Of a DNA stretch of 64,000 nt, positions 1-8,726 are shown in pieces. Origin of the DNA: Candidatus Competibacteraceae bacterium (GTDB taxonomy: Bacteria > Pseudomonadota > Gammaproteobacteria > Competibacterales > Competibacteraceae); contig CP065007.1 in the NCBI GenBank assembly GCA_016699715.1, forward strand, positions 930,001-994,000. Direction: 5' to 3'. The position numbers and the translations under genes were made by a program. Each line of letters opens with the position of its first letter. The first letter of the stretch is position 1. The notes below the pieces were generated by a model. That model did not search any database. It worked only from the letters and a program-made list of their open reading frames with translations, and was not told the DNA's origin.

Positions 1-238
1 CAACCGCATCAATTCCAGGTGTTTTCCCATAGCCACGCAACAGTTTCGGCAATTGATCGAGCAGAATCCGTTTGGAAGAGTCGCCTTTCGTAGATAATCC
101 TTGAGGGATGCGGCCAATGCCTTTGTAGGCGAATAGGCGCCAAGTATGAGGTTCGCCCTGTGATCCCAGTAGTTGTGGCAGCAGCGTTTCCAACAATTTT
201 TTCCCCGATTGATCTTCGACCAGAATCTCGATGTGCAT
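1..238 (-). CDS. DUF4276-like protein, partial (C-terminus off left edge)
   Basis: Only the first 79 codons are present; the gene reads leftward off the window. The start ATG (238-236) lies two bases after the stop of the ATPase gene, so the two are almost certainly co-translated. The N-terminus MHIEILVEDQSGKK followed by a GKTPGIDAV stretch matches my memory of DUF4276 proteins, which I recall as TOPRIM-related and typically encoded beside AAA ATPases. By analogy with OLD/PARIS-type pairs it may be the nuclease or effector partner. The metal-binding acidic residues expected in such a fold would lie beyond the edge and cannot be checked. Family assignment is from memory of the motif and is moderately sure; function is inferred. 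Confidence 0.6.
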   Translation of the reverse strand, partial: MHIEILVEDQSGKKLLETLLPQLLGSQGEPHTWRLFAYKGIGRIPQGLSTKGDSSKRILLDQLPKLLRGYGKTPGIDAV

Positions 239-240
239 AC

Positions 241-1482
241 TCACCTCACATCGAGATAATCGCTGTACCACAATCCCCCCAGTGGTAATCCCTCAGCAAC
301 CAGATTTTTCACGATTTCTAGGTCGGAGGCACGATGAACGGTAGAGTAACCATCTTTTTCCTTCTCCAGGGTCCAAACCTCTTTTGGTGTTAGAGCGTCG
401 ACAAAATACGGCTGATGTGTAGTCACGAAAATCTGTGACGCATTTTTTTTTCCGGTTGCGTGGGAGCGGAACTCTTCAGCTAATGTTTCCAGTAACTTGT
501 GATACAGACCATTTTCTGGTTCTTCAATGCAAATGAATGGTGGAGGATCTGGGTCTTCCAGCAGCAACAAGTAAGCGAAAATTTTCAATGTGCCATCAGA
601 CATTTGTTGGGCAAAAAAAGGGTCTTTGAAAGCGCCATCATTGAAACGAAGCAGCACTCGCTTATCCTCAGTTACATGAGTGTCGATACTGGTAACTCCT
701 GGGATTTTGGCTGCAATGCGTTCCAGAATAGTTTTGAATCGCGCTTTGTGTTCCCGCTCCATAAATTGCACGACGTTGCCGATATTGTCTCCGTGCACGT
801 TTAAGTGTTTTTGCGGACCCGCACTAGGAAGACTACGTGCAGCGTCCGGGTGGAAATAAGATAGGTACCAGCCTTTTAGAAAATCGCGGAAGCGCTTGAT
901 GCGAGGATGTTCTCTGAGCGTCCCGAGTGTGGCGATGCCGAGTTGGCGTGGATCAGTCAATTCAACTGTTTCCTGGGCACGGTCCTCCTCGTTCTCGGTT
1001 CTTGCATCATCTTCTACCGCATCCTCACCAGCCCACACCATACCCCTGCCGTGGTGGAGGCGCAAAAAAGGATAAGGTCGACCGTACTTTTGCCCTTTGC
1101 GGCGTTGTTTCAAGACCTCGGACTCGACAAATGGTCTTCCAAAGTCATCCAACGCAATTGCTAGTTCATAGGTAATAGGTCGTTCGTTAGTCGCTTCGCG
1201 GTAATGGATTTCGAAGCGGATGGCTTCTTTTGATCCCATCGAACGTAGACGCTCGAAACCACCACGCTGTTTTTGATCACAAGCGGTTTCTATATCCAGC
1301 GTCAAACAATCAGCGACAAAACCGAAGGCATCGAAAAGCGTGCTTTTACCTGTGCCGTTTTTTCCAATCACCACTGTGAAGGGGGTTAGCGAATCAATTT
1401 TTGGTTGACCGGAGAGTTTACCGAGCGTTACGTCTCGTAGCGCGCGGTAATTTTGTACGCGAAACCCCTCGATCAGTGCCAC
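241..1482 (-). CDS. AAA family ATPase (SMC/OLD-like, AAA_15/21 type)
   Basis: 413-residue ATPase of the ABC/SMC-like AAA_21 class. It has a Walker A GKNGTGKS at residues 40-47, a signature-like MSDGTLK at 294-300, a Walker B ICIEEPENG at 317-325 and an H-loop TTHQP at 354-358, all apparently intact. The N-terminal FRVQNYRALRD is typical of ATPases that regulate a nuclease or toxin partner (OLD, PARIS AriA, retron and Septu ATPases). The gene is followed after 2 bp by a DUF4276-like gene. It sits beside a housekeeping haem operon and is less GC-biased than its neighbours, which fits acquisition by transfer. Role as a defence ATPase is inference. Confidence 0.85.
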   Translation of the reverse strand: MALIEGFRVQNYRALRDVTLGKLSGQPKIDSLTPFTVVIGKNGTGKSTLFDAFGFVADCLTLDIETACDQKQRGGFERLRSMGSKEAIRFEIHYREATNERPITYELAIALDDFGRPFVESEVLKQRRKGQKYGRPYPFLRLHHGRGMVWAGEDAVEDDARTENEEDRAQETVELTDPRQLGIATLGTLREHPRIKRFRDFLKGWYLSYFHPDAARSLPSAGPQKHLNVHGDNIGNVVQFMEREHKARFKTILERIAAKIPGVTSIDTHVTEDKRVLLRFNDGAFKDPFFAQQMSDGTLKIFAYLLLLEDPDPPPFICIEEPENGLYHKLLETLAEEFRSHATGKKNASQIFVTTHQPYFVDALTPKEVWTLEKEKDGYSTVHRASDLEIVKNLVAEGLPLGGLWYSDYLDVR

Positions 1483-1558
1483 TTCGTTTATCCTCGCGGT
1501 TTTTACGCTAGGCTATGGCAGAGCATAGCTGGCAGTAGCTGATGCTCCTGGAAATACT

Positions 1559-1585
1559 GGCGGGCGGTCTTCGCAACCACCCGCC
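1559..1585 (-). terminator. Candidate hairpin terminator after hemY
   Basis: A 10-bp stem with one G-T mismatch pair (GGCGGGCGGT at 1559-1568 with ACCACCCGCC at 1576-1585) and a 7-base loop lies 24 bases beyond the hemY stop. No T-tract follows on the minus strand, so intrinsic termination is uncertain. Confidence 0.35.
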
Positions 1586-1608
1586 GGTTTGGCCAGGTTT
1601 AGCCCGGT

Positions 1609-2895
1609 TTAGCCCGCCGTCGCCGGCGCGGGTGTTTGGTCCGCCGGTCCCTCAAGCTGTTGCACGGGTTCGCCGACGGGCAGCATCGCACCCTGTTTTT
1701 CCTGCGGCTTGCCGACCAGCAGCCGCAAGCCAGCGTGGAAGCACTGGCCGGCGTAGGTGAGTTCATGCAGGGATTGCAGCAGTTCGCCCAGTTCCTGATA
1801 GGCGTCCGGTGTTGGCATCAGCCGGATGCTGCGCTCCAGGTAGTCGCGGGCCTTGCCATTCTGCTGGCAGCGCTTGGCCAGCCGACCCAGCGTCAGCAGC
1901 AAATACGGGTCGTCGCCGTGCTTGGCCAGCCAGCCTTCGGCGGCGGCCAGTTGCGCGGTGGCATTGCCGCGCCCCAGCATCCCGTAACCGACCACCAGCT
2001 TCACACTCCAGCGCCGGTCGATCGCCTCGCGCAGTAGTGCCTCGGCATCGTCGATCGCCTCGCAATCACATAGGGCAATGGCGTAATCGACCAGGAATGC
2101 TTCGTCTTCCTCGCGCAGTGTCGCCGGCGCCTGTTTCCATAGCGCCCGCAACCGGTCCAGCGAGCCGCTGGCGGCGGCGCTTTCCAATAACGCTCGATAA
2201 GTCTGGCTTTGCAACTCGGCAAACGATTCGGCGCTCAGCGCCTTTTGTTTCTGCGCCTCCGGCAGCAGTTTTTGCAATGGTTCCCAGGCGCACAGTTGCT
2301 GGTAGGTTTTGGCCAGCCATTGCAGTACGCCCGGATGGCGCGGGTTGAGATTGTGCAGCGACTCCAGGATGATGCGAGCCTGCTCGGCGTTCCCGTCGTC
2401 CAGCAGGAACTCCGCGCGGGTCAATTGCACCGTCAGTTTGTCGGCGTCCGGCGAATCCTCGGCCCGGCGCACATGCAAGTCGCGGCGCCACCTGACGTCG
2501 TTGAGATGGTGAATGGCGCGCGCCGCGCCCAAATAGTGTAGGGCGGGGGTTTCGCTGTACTCCGCGCCTTTCAGCAGGGTTTTCTCGGCCGTTAGCCACT
2601 GACCAGCCGCCAGTTGTCGGTTGCCGAGGTCCAGCAAGCGCCGCGCCTTCTTGTTCAGTCGGCGCTGATTGGCATGCAAGGTTTGTCCCGGCGTCTGCCA
2701 CAGCCGGACCGCCAACCGTACCAGCAGATAAAACACGAAGAAGGCAATCACCAGGAAAATAACGAAGAAGGCAAGACTGGTTTCGACGGTCCACTGGCCC
2801 ATGCTGAACATGGCATAGCCGGGATCCTGGCGGAGCGACAGCGCCATCCAGACCGAGACGAACAAAGTGACGATAACGCCGATCAATAGCCTCAT
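1609..2895 (-). CDS. hemY: HemY: haem biosynthesis-associated membrane TPR protein
   Basis: 428-residue inner-membrane protein of the proteobacterial HemY family (not the Bacillus protoporphyrinogen oxidase of the same name). Two N-terminal membrane segments (about residues 4-21 and 38-62) are followed by a helical TPR-like region to about residue 400. Its biochemical role in haem synthesis is unsettled. The start overlaps the end of hemX by 4 bp (ATGA), and the order hemC-hemD-hemX-hemY is the usual proteobacterial operon. The C-terminal 30 residues are Pro/Ala/Gln rich and probably disordered. Confidence 0.93.
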   Translation of the reverse strand: MRLLIGVIVTLFVSVWMALSLRQDPGYAMFSMGQWTVETSLAFFVIFLVIAFFVFYLLVRLAVRLWQTPGQTLHANQRRLNKKARRLLDLGNRQLAAGQWLTAEKTLLKGAEYSETPALHYLGAARAIHHLNDVRWRRDLHVRRAEDSPDADKLTVQLTRAEFLLDDGNAEQARIILESLHNLNPRHPGVLQWLAKTYQQLCAWEPLQKLLPEAQKQKALSAESFAELQSQTYRALLESAAASGSLDRLRALWKQAPATLREEDEAFLVDYAIALCDCEAIDDAEALLREAIDRRWSVKLVVGYGMLGRGNATAQLAAAEGWLAKHGDDPYLLLTLGRLAKRCQQNGKARDYLERSIRLMPTPDAYQELGELLQSLHELTYAGQCFHAGLRLLVGKPQEKQGAMLPVGEPVQQLEGPADQTPAPATAG

Positions 2896-4343
2896 GGTTG
2901 TTCCCTCTCAGCCGCCGTTGGGGCCGCCGCCGGTACGACCGTCGAGGTCACCGGAACCTGCCGCACGGCGCGAATCGGTTGCCGTTGGGTCATGAAGTCG
3001 TTGAATGCCCGGTTCAGACTGGTCAGGTCCGGGATGTAGGGATTGAACCGCACCGCCCGCAGGGCTTGCAACTCCGCGAGGAACGCGGTGACCCGCGAGT
3101 CTTGGGTATCGAAATACTTTTCGACCCAATCGCGAATTTGTTGGTTGGAATCCTGAAAGGCTTGGGCATCGTCACCCAACAGCGCCATTCGCATGCTTTC
3201 CAGTGCCAGTTGCAGGTTCTGGCGCAGGAAGTACTCCGCTTCGCGGGCGATCAGCGGCGGCGCTTCGTTGCGCTCGCGCCGGATCACCACGATATCCTTG
3301 AATTGATTCCAGATTGCTTCGGTGGCACGGTCCCACCAGGGGCGGTCAGCGTCGTCGCTCACGGTGGCGCTGGCGGCCGGCTTGACCCGGTTCTTGATGT
3401 CGGGTACGCCCGAGTCGATTTTCAGCGGCAGTGCATCGGCTTCCTTTTCCAGCTCCAGCACCTTGTGCGCCAGGCCGGAGAAATTGGGCAGCTTGACGCC
3501 GCGCAGGCTGGCGATGGCCTCGCCGAGCATGGTCCGCAGTGGAGCGAGCCCATTTTCCTTGACGGTCTTGAGCCGCTTCTGAGCGGTTTCCAGTGCCAGT
3601 TGGGCGGCGGGAACATTGCGTTCCAACTTGAGCTTGGTGTCGGCCAAGCGCAGCAGGAAGTCCGCTTCCGCCAATGGGAAGGCATTGACATCGCCACCTT
3701 GCGCGGCCACGGTCTTAACCGTTTCCAGATTTTCCGACAAGCCATTATGGCTGAGTTGCAGGTTCTGGATATGCTCGCTCAGTTTGCCTAGGCGGGTCTC
3801 CTGCTCCCGCAGCGCGGCGTCGAGTTGTTCTTTCTGTTGCTGGACGGTGGTTTTGTGGGTGTCCTGACCTTCCCGCAGCAGCTTGATTTCATTCTTGACG
3901 ACCTCGACCTCGCCCTTGCTCAGCTCCGCGGCGTTTTTCAGTGGTTGCAAGTCGCCAGTCAGGCCCAGCAGTTGCTCCTTGAGCGCCTGATTGTCGGCGC
4001 GCAACTGATCGAGCCCACCCTTGAGCGCTTGCAGTTGCTGGATCTGGTTCTTCAGCGCCTGAAATTCGGGGTCGCGCTGGGCGATGGCCTGTTTGACCGC
4101 CTGGTCCAGCCGGGTGGTCTGGGCCGCCTGATCCTGCTGTCCCTGGTACCAGAGATAACCGCTGCCGCCGCCGGCACCCAGCGCGACCAGTAAAGCGAAC
4201 GCCGCCAGCCCTCGGCCGCTCTTGGACGCGGGCGCGGGCGCCGGAGCGGGTGGGGCGGTTTTGGCGAGCTGTGGAGTGATTGGGGTTTCGGGCGCGGCGG
4301 GCGCGGCGTTGGTGGTTCCGGGATCGGTTGCTTTGTCTGTCAT
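2892..4343 (-). CDS. hemX: HemX: putative uroporphyrinogen-III C-methyltransferase-like membrane protein
   Basis: 483-residue HemX family protein. An N-terminal Pro/Ala-rich cytoplasmic tail of about 45 residues precedes a single transmembrane segment (about residues 46-68), then a long coiled coil rich in Gln, Lys and Leu (about 75-200), then a conserved domain containing the WWDRATEAIWNQFKDIV and FLRQNLQLALESMRMAL stretches. The family is often labelled uroporphyrinogen-III methyltransferase but lacks the SAM-binding methylase fold, so catalysis is doubtful. It starts 7 bp after hemD and overlaps hemY by 4 bp, so it is the third gene of the haem operon. Confidence 0.93.
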   Translation of the reverse strand: MTDKATDPGTTNAAPAAPETPITPQLAKTAPPAPAPAPASKSGRGLAAFALLVALGAGGGSGYLWYQGQQDQAAQTTRLDQAVKQAIAQRDPEFQALKNQIQQLQALKGGLDQLRADNQALKEQLLGLTGDLQPLKNAAELSKGEVEVVKNEIKLLREGQDTHKTTVQQQKEQLDAALREQETRLGKLSEHIQNLQLSHNGLSENLETVKTVAAQGGDVNAFPLAEADFLLRLADTKLKLERNVPAAQLALETAQKRLKTVKENGLAPLRTMLGEAIASLRGVKLPNFSGLAHKVLELEKEADALPLKIDSGVPDIKNRVKPAASATVSDDADRPWWDRATEAIWNQFKDIVVIRRERNEAPPLIAREAEYFLRQNLQLALESMRMALLGDDAQAFQDSNQQIRDWVEKYFDTQDSRVTAFLAELQALRAVRFNPYIPDLTSLNRAFNDFMTQRQPIRAVRQVPVTSTVVPAAAPTAAEREQP

Positions 4344-4350
4344 GTCATAT

Positions 4351-5148
4351 TTACCGAGCGGGTGAGAGGGAATTTGTCGTTAGGTCGAGTAGCGCGGCGG
4401 CGATGGCGTCGTCGCCGGCCTCCCGGGCGAGCAAAAGGCGGCGGCAGCCGTATTCCGCGGCGATCCGCCGGATGCGGGCACTGACCACGATCAGAGGTGT
4501 ATCACACAAATAATCTTGCCCGGCTACGCCAAGCATATCAAACAGATTCCGCAGGTTTTCACCGCTGGTGACTGTCACGGCACCGATTTCGCCGCGCTTC
4601 CAGCGTGCCAGCAGTCCCTCGATATTAGCGGTCGCCGGCCGCTCGCGCCGGTAGACTTCGGCGCGGTCCACCCATGCCCCGCGAGCGCTCAGGGTTTCGA
4701 CCAGCAGTTCCCGGCCGTCTTCGCCGCAGATAAGGGCGATGCGCTGGCCAGCCACCTCCCTCAGGCGTGGCAACGCCAGCAATCCTTCGCTGCTGAAATC
4801 GCCGCCGGGTTGCAGGCAGCGGTCGATACCATGACGGGCCAGTGCCCGGCCGCTGGCTTGGCCGATGGCGGCGATATCCAGTCGATCGGGAATGCCGCCG
4901 CGCTCGCGGATTGCCGGCAACGCCCGCTCCACGGCATTGGCACTGGTAAAAATTGCCAGATCGTAAGTGACCAAGCGGTCGAACAGGGCCAGGGCCGGCG
5001 CGGGGTCGCGCGGTGCGGCGATGATCAGAGTCGGCCAGCGAATGGCGATGCCGCCATGGCCTTCGATCAGTCGGCACAGCGGTTCGGCCTGGTGTTTCGG
5101 CCGAGTGACCAGCACGCCGAGACCACGCAGATCTAGGGGTGTGCCCAT
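4351..5148 (-). CDS. hemD: Uroporphyrinogen-III synthase
   Basis: 265-residue HemD, which cyclises and inverts ring D of hydroxymethylbilane to give uroporphyrinogen III. The conserved start is MGTPLDLRGLGVLVTRP; an in-frame extension of 92 codons upstream overlaps hemC and was rejected. The start lies 8 bp past the hemC stop. The sequence shows the two-lobe pattern typical of this poorly conserved family, including VTSGENLRNL in the second half and LIVVSARIRRIAAEYG near the end. Confidence 0.93.
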   Translation of the reverse strand: MGTPLDLRGLGVLVTRPKHQAEPLCRLIEGHGGIAIRWPTLIIAAPRDPAPALALFDRLVTYDLAIFTSANAVERALPAIRERGGIPDRLDIAAIGQASGRALARHGIDRCLQPGGDFSSEGLLALPRLREVAGQRIALICGEDGRELLVETLSARGAWVDRAEVYRRERPATANIEGLLARWKRGEIGAVTVTSGENLRNLFDMLGVAGQDYLCDTPLIVVSARIRRIAAEYGCRRLLLAREAGDDAIAAALLDLTTNSLSPAR

Positions 5149-5155
5149 CGCGCTT

Positions 5156-6079
5156 TCATAACAGTCGTTGCAGGATTTCGCCGGCGCCACGCCCGAGCAG
5201 CTCCTCGGCCAGCGCGACCCCGAGCGCGCGGGTGTCGGTGGCCGGACCTCGAATTTCGCCCGCCACGATCCGGCTGCCGTTAGGTTCGCCGACCAGACCG
5301 CGTAGCCAGATCCGCTCCTGTTCCAGCAGGGCATGACCGGCGATCGGCACCTGACAACCGCCTTGCAGGCGGGCGTTGAAGCCCCGTTCCGCCGCAATCC
5401 GGGTGTGGGTGGCGTCGTCGTCAAGCGGGGCGATCAGCGTCCGGGTTCGAGTGTCGTCCAGCCGGCATTCCACCCCGATCGCTCCCTGGCCGATAGCCGG
5501 CAGGCTGAATTCCGGCTCCAGGGCGACGGTGATGCGTTCTTCCAAGCCCAGCCGTTTCAGGCCAGCGGCAGCCAGAATGATGGCATCGAATTCGCCCGCG
5601 TCCAGCTTCGCCAGTCGGCTGTTGACGTTGCCGCGCAGGCCGCGAATCCGCCAGCCGGGATAGCGGGCCGCCAACTGGCATTGCCGGCGCAAGCTGGAGG
5701 TGCCGATCCGCGCGTCGGTCGGCAGGGCGTCGGGGTGGGGATAAGCGTTGGCAACGAAGGCATCACGCGGGTCCTCGCGCGCCAGAATCACCGGCAGACC
5801 CAAACCGGCGGGGAAATCCACCGGCACGTCTTTCATGGAGTGGACGGCGAGATCGGCGCGACCGTCCAGCAGACCCTGTTCCAGTTCCTTGACGAACAGG
5901 CCCTTGCCGCCGATCTTGGCCAGCGGGCTATCGAGAATCTGGTCGCCACGGGTGACCATGCCGACCAATTCAACCCGCAGGCCGGGATGCAGTTGGCGCA
6001 GGCGCGCGGCGACGTGTTCGGCCTGCCAGAGGGCGAGCGGACTTTTGCGGGTAGCGATGCGCAGGATATCGGAGGGCAT
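5156..6079 (-). CDS. hemC: Porphobilinogen deaminase (hydroxymethylbilane synthase)
   Basis: 307 residues, normal length for the family. It polymerises four porphobilinogen units to hydroxymethylbilane in the cytoplasm. The dipyrromethane cofactor cysteine is Cys242 in LQGGCQVPIAGHA, the same number as in E. coli, and the substrate-binding RIGTSSLRR and LRGNVNSRL motifs are present. It is the first gene of the haem operon and is divergent from argH with only 48 bp between the starts, so the promoters must overlap. Confidence 0.97.
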   Translation of the reverse strand: MPSDILRIATRKSPLALWQAEHVAARLRQLHPGLRVELVGMVTRGDQILDSPLAKIGGKGLFVKELEQGLLDGRADLAVHSMKDVPVDFPAGLGLPVILAREDPRDAFVANAYPHPDALPTDARIGTSSLRRQCQLAARYPGWRIRGLRGNVNSRLAKLDAGEFDAIILAAAGLKRLGLEERITVALEPEFSLPAIGQGAIGVECRLDDTRTRTLIAPLDDDATHTRIAAERGFNARLQGGCQVPIAGHALLEQERIWLRGLVGEPNGSRIVAGEIRGPATDTRALGVALAEELLGRGAGEILQRLL

Positions 6080-6127
6080 GATTTTGCTAAGCTATGGCTT
6101 CTCTTTATTTAACATACAGAATATCTC

Positions 6128-7525
6128 ATGAGCGACACACAGACCAATCAGACTTGGGGCGGACGATTTACCGAGAGCACCGATGCGTTCGTGGCGGCGT
6201 TTACCGCTTCGGTCGAGTTTGACCGGCGGATGTACCGCCAGGATATCAATGCTTCGATGGCCCACGCCCGGATGCTGGCACGGGTGGGGGTGCTGTCGCG
6301 GGAGGATTGCGCGGCCATCGTGCGCGGCTTGGAGGAGATTCGCGCCGAGATCGAGCGCGGCGAGTTCGAATGGTCGCTGGCGCTGGAAGATGTACATATG
6401 AATATCGAGGCACGGCTGATCGAGCGGATCGGCGACGCCGGCAAGCGACTGCATACCGGTCGTTCGCGCAACGATCAGGTCGCCACCGATATCCGGCTGT
6501 ACCTGCGCGATGCCATCGACGCGATTCAAGCCGAACTGCGCCGCTTGCTGGGTGGCTTGGCGGATCTGGCGACCCGCGAGACCGATACCATCATGCCCGG
6601 TTTCACCCATCTGCAAGTCGCACAACCGGTGACCTTCGGCCATCATCTGCTGGCTTGGTTCGAGATGCTCAAGCGGGATTACGAGCGACTGATGGACTGT
6701 CGCAAACGGGTCAACATTATGCCGCTGGGCGCGGCGGCGCTGGCGGGCACCAGTTATCCGCTGGATCGGCATTACACCGCGCAACTGCTGGATTTCGATG
6801 CGCCCTGCGCCAATTCCCTGGATGCGGTCAGCGACCGCGACTTCGCCATCGAATTGACCGCCGCCGCCGCGATCCTGATGACTCATTTGTCGCGGATGTC
6901 GGAGGAGTTGGTGCTATGGTCGTCGGCGCAGTTCGATTTCATCGATCTGCCGGATCGGTTCTGTACCGGTTCCTCGATCATGCCGCAGAAGAAGAATCCC
7001 GACGTGCCGGAACTGGTGCGCGGCAAGGTCGGGCGGGTCAACGGCCATCTGGTGGCGTTGCTGACGCTGATGAAGAGCCAGCCCTTGGCTTATAACAAGG
7101 ATAACCAGGAAGACAAGGAGCCGCTGTTCGATACGGTCGATACCGTGCTGGGTTGTCTGCGTGCTTTCGCCGACATGGTGCCGGCTTTGCGTCCCAAGCG
7201 CGAGAATATGTTTCAGGCCGCCCGGCGCGGTTTCGCCACCGCCACCGATCTGGCCGACTATCTGGTGCGTAAGGGCGTGCCATTCCGCGACGCGCATGAG
7301 GTCGTCGGCAAGGCGGTACGCTTGGGAATCGAGACCGACCGCGATTTGGCGGACATGACGCTGGTGGAACTGCAACGGTTCTCGCCATTGATCGAGGACG
7401 ACGTGTTCGTGGTGCTGTCGCTGGAGGGGTCGGTGGCGGCCCGCGATGTATTGGGCGGCACCGCGCCGAACCGAGTGCGCGCGGCGACGGCACAGGCGCG
7501 GACCTGGCTGGCGGAATTGGCTTGA
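6128..7525 (+). CDS. argH: Argininosuccinate lyase
   Basis: 465 residues. It cleaves argininosuccinate to arginine and fumarate, the last step of arginine synthesis. The fumarase/aspartase superfamily signature GSSIMPQKKNPD lies at about residue 281 and contains the catalytic serine loop; the TGRSRNDQVATD motif is at about residue 112. It is divergent from hemC, an arrangement common in gammaproteobacteria. Only a weak Shine-Dalgarno (AGAATAT) precedes the ATG. Confidence 0.97.
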   Translation: MSDTQTNQTWGGRFTESTDAFVAAFTASVEFDRRMYRQDINASMAHARMLARVGVLSREDCAAIVRGLEEIRAEIERGEFEWSLALEDVHMNIEARLIERIGDAGKRLHTGRSRNDQVATDIRLYLRDAIDAIQAELRRLLGGLADLATRETDTIMPGFTHLQVAQPVTFGHHLLAWFEMLKRDYERLMDCRKRVNIMPLGAAALAGTSYPLDRHYTAQLLDFDAPCANSLDAVSDRDFAIELTAAAAILMTHLSRMSEELVLWSSAQFDFIDLPDRFCTGSSIMPQKKNPDVPELVRGKVGRVNGHLVALLTLMKSQPLAYNKDNQEDKEPLFDTVDTVLGCLRAFADMVPALRPKRENMFQAARRGFATATDLADYLVRKGVPFRDAHEVVGKAVRLGIETDRDLADMTLVELQRFSPLIEDDVFVVLSLEGSVAARDVLGGTAPNRVRAATAQARTWLAELA

Positions 7526-7936
7526 TGCGAGAACATGGCTTCTGACTGAATGTCCGAATCCTAGCGACTAGAATAGTTGACATGGAGGGCGGCAGTGGCA
7601 TTGGCGTTGATGATGCAATTGCTGGCGTCTGGTCTGGTCTGATTCACTGACAGGCTGATTCGAGTTGTTGTTATCACGAAACTTGCAAGCATTGACTCCA
7701 ACATCAGATTCTCGGCGCTTCGCGCCGTCGAACCTTCATTGGAGCGTCACCGCTTCGGGGCGACTTCGTCGTCCCGTACTCGCGTCACCGCCGCCCCTCA
7801 CTGGCTCCGGTTGGCCAGACATTCTGGTTGGCTTGGCGCTAGCCGGCCTCTTCCTTCGGTCAGCACTGTTTGTATTGGGTGCCGCCACCACAGAGCTTCG
7901 ATCAATCAATGCCTAACCATGCCGCTCCAATATTTA
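7526..7936. other. Non-coding spacer with two REP-like hairpins
   Basis: No convincing gene was found in this stretch between argH and gdx. It holds two compact stem-loops with TTC loops: 7713-7727 (6-bp stem CGGCGC) and 7757-7775 (8-bp stem with one G-T pair). They resemble dispersed REP-type elements. The short ORFs here have no family features. Confidence 0.5.
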
Positions 7937-7958
7937 CCGGGGACGACCCCACGACTGG
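7937..7958 (+). promoter_or_regulatory. Guanidine-II (mini-ykkC)-like hairpin upstream of gdx
   Basis: GGGGACGACCCC (7939-7950) forms a perfect 4-bp stem with an ACGA loop, the hallmark of guanidine-II riboswitch hairpins. A second ACGA follows at once (7951-7954) with only a 3-bp CCA/TGG stem around it. It ends about 14 bases before the gdx start codon, where such elements sit. The canonical element has two separate ACGR hairpins; a clear first one is not visible, so this may be a degenerate or minimal version. Confidence 0.5.
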
Positions 7959-7971
7959 AAAGGGAAGAATT

Positions 7972-8292
7972 ATGACTTGGGCTATGCTTTTTCTTGCGGG
8001 ACTGTTTGAAACGGGATGGGCTATTGGGCTGAAATACACGGATGGATTCGCCCGGTTGTGGCCGACTTTATGGACGATTCTGGCGATGGTTATTAGTCTG
8101 TGGCTACTGGGGATTGCTATGAAGACACTCCCGGTCGGCACAGCCTATAGTGTATGGGTCGGTGTGGGTGCTGTCGGCACCGTGATCCTCGGAATCGTAC
8201 TGTTTGGAGAGCCGGCCAATACGGCTCGCCTCATAAGTGTAGCGTTCATCATTGCGGGTATTGTCGGTCTTAAACTTACAGTGCCGGCCTAA
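7972..8292 (+). CDS. gdx: Small multidrug resistance family guanidinium exporter (Gdx/SugE)
   Basis: 106-residue SMR protein with four transmembrane helices, acting as an antiparallel dimer in the inner membrane. The essential central Glu13 and the GLFETGWAIGLKYTDGF context match the SugE/Gdx branch, which exchanges guanidinium for protons, rather than EmrE-type drug exporters. The start at 7972 follows AAAGGGAAG; a 34-codon upstream extension in the same frame lacks family similarity. The guanidine-II-like hairpin just upstream supports the substrate call. The stop codon lies in GCCTAACCA (8287-8295), which also occurs upstream at 7911-7919. Confidence 0.92.
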   Translation: MTWAMLFLAGLFETGWAIGLKYTDGFARLWPTLWTILAMVISLWLLGIAMKTLPVGTAYSVWVGVGAVGTVILGIVLFGEPANTARLISVAFIIAGIVGLKLTVPA

Positions 8293-8570
8293 CCAGCCAA
8301 TTCAGCTTATCGGTCGCTCCGCTCTCGACCACTGATTCGAGATACTGGGCGTCCAGAGGAGCTGTGCAAAAATTAACGCATTGATATTATTATAGTATTT
8401 TTGAAAAATAAGCTAATCCGGCGATTATTTTAATTTCAGAGATTCTATTCGAGGTGCTGTGTGGCTTGGCCAAAAGAAATTTCTTGTAAGAGGTACCCAG
8501 CGATTTGACTTCAGGTTTCCCGGAGTCCGCGGGTGGTGGGTGGGTTATCGACAAGCAGAGGTAGACCACC
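8293..8570. other. AT-rich spacer with 15-bp palindrome
   Basis: No gene seen. About 8368-8450 is strikingly AT-rich compared with the surroundings and contains the perfect palindrome TATTTTTGAAAAATA (8396-8410) plus TATTAT and TATAGT elements that could serve as a -10 box for the downstream secreted protein. The rest is GC-rich leader. Confidence 0.45.
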
Positions 8571-8706
8571 GTGAAAATTCTCGGCTTGATGGCGCTGGCG
8601 GGAGTATTAGGATATTGGCCCAGTGTTTCCGTTGCCCAAGCGGCTCAAATCACCTTGGCATGGGACCCGAGTACGTCTCCGAATGTGGGAGGATATGTTC
8701 TGTACT

Positions 8707-8726
8707 AACGCGATGTTCGACTTTTC
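8707..8726 (+). repeat. IS left terminal inverted repeat
   Basis: Twenty bases matching the complement of 9701-9721 apart from one T in the T-run; directly preceded by the GTACT target duplication. Confidence 0.9.

Noticed and set aside
7911..8295. GCCTAACCA repeated on both sides of gdx, like integron attC core sites around a cassette
   Set aside because: SMR genes are common in cassettes and the second copy holds the stop codon, but neither copy has the inverted partner (GTTRRRY with complementary arms) needed for an attC site.
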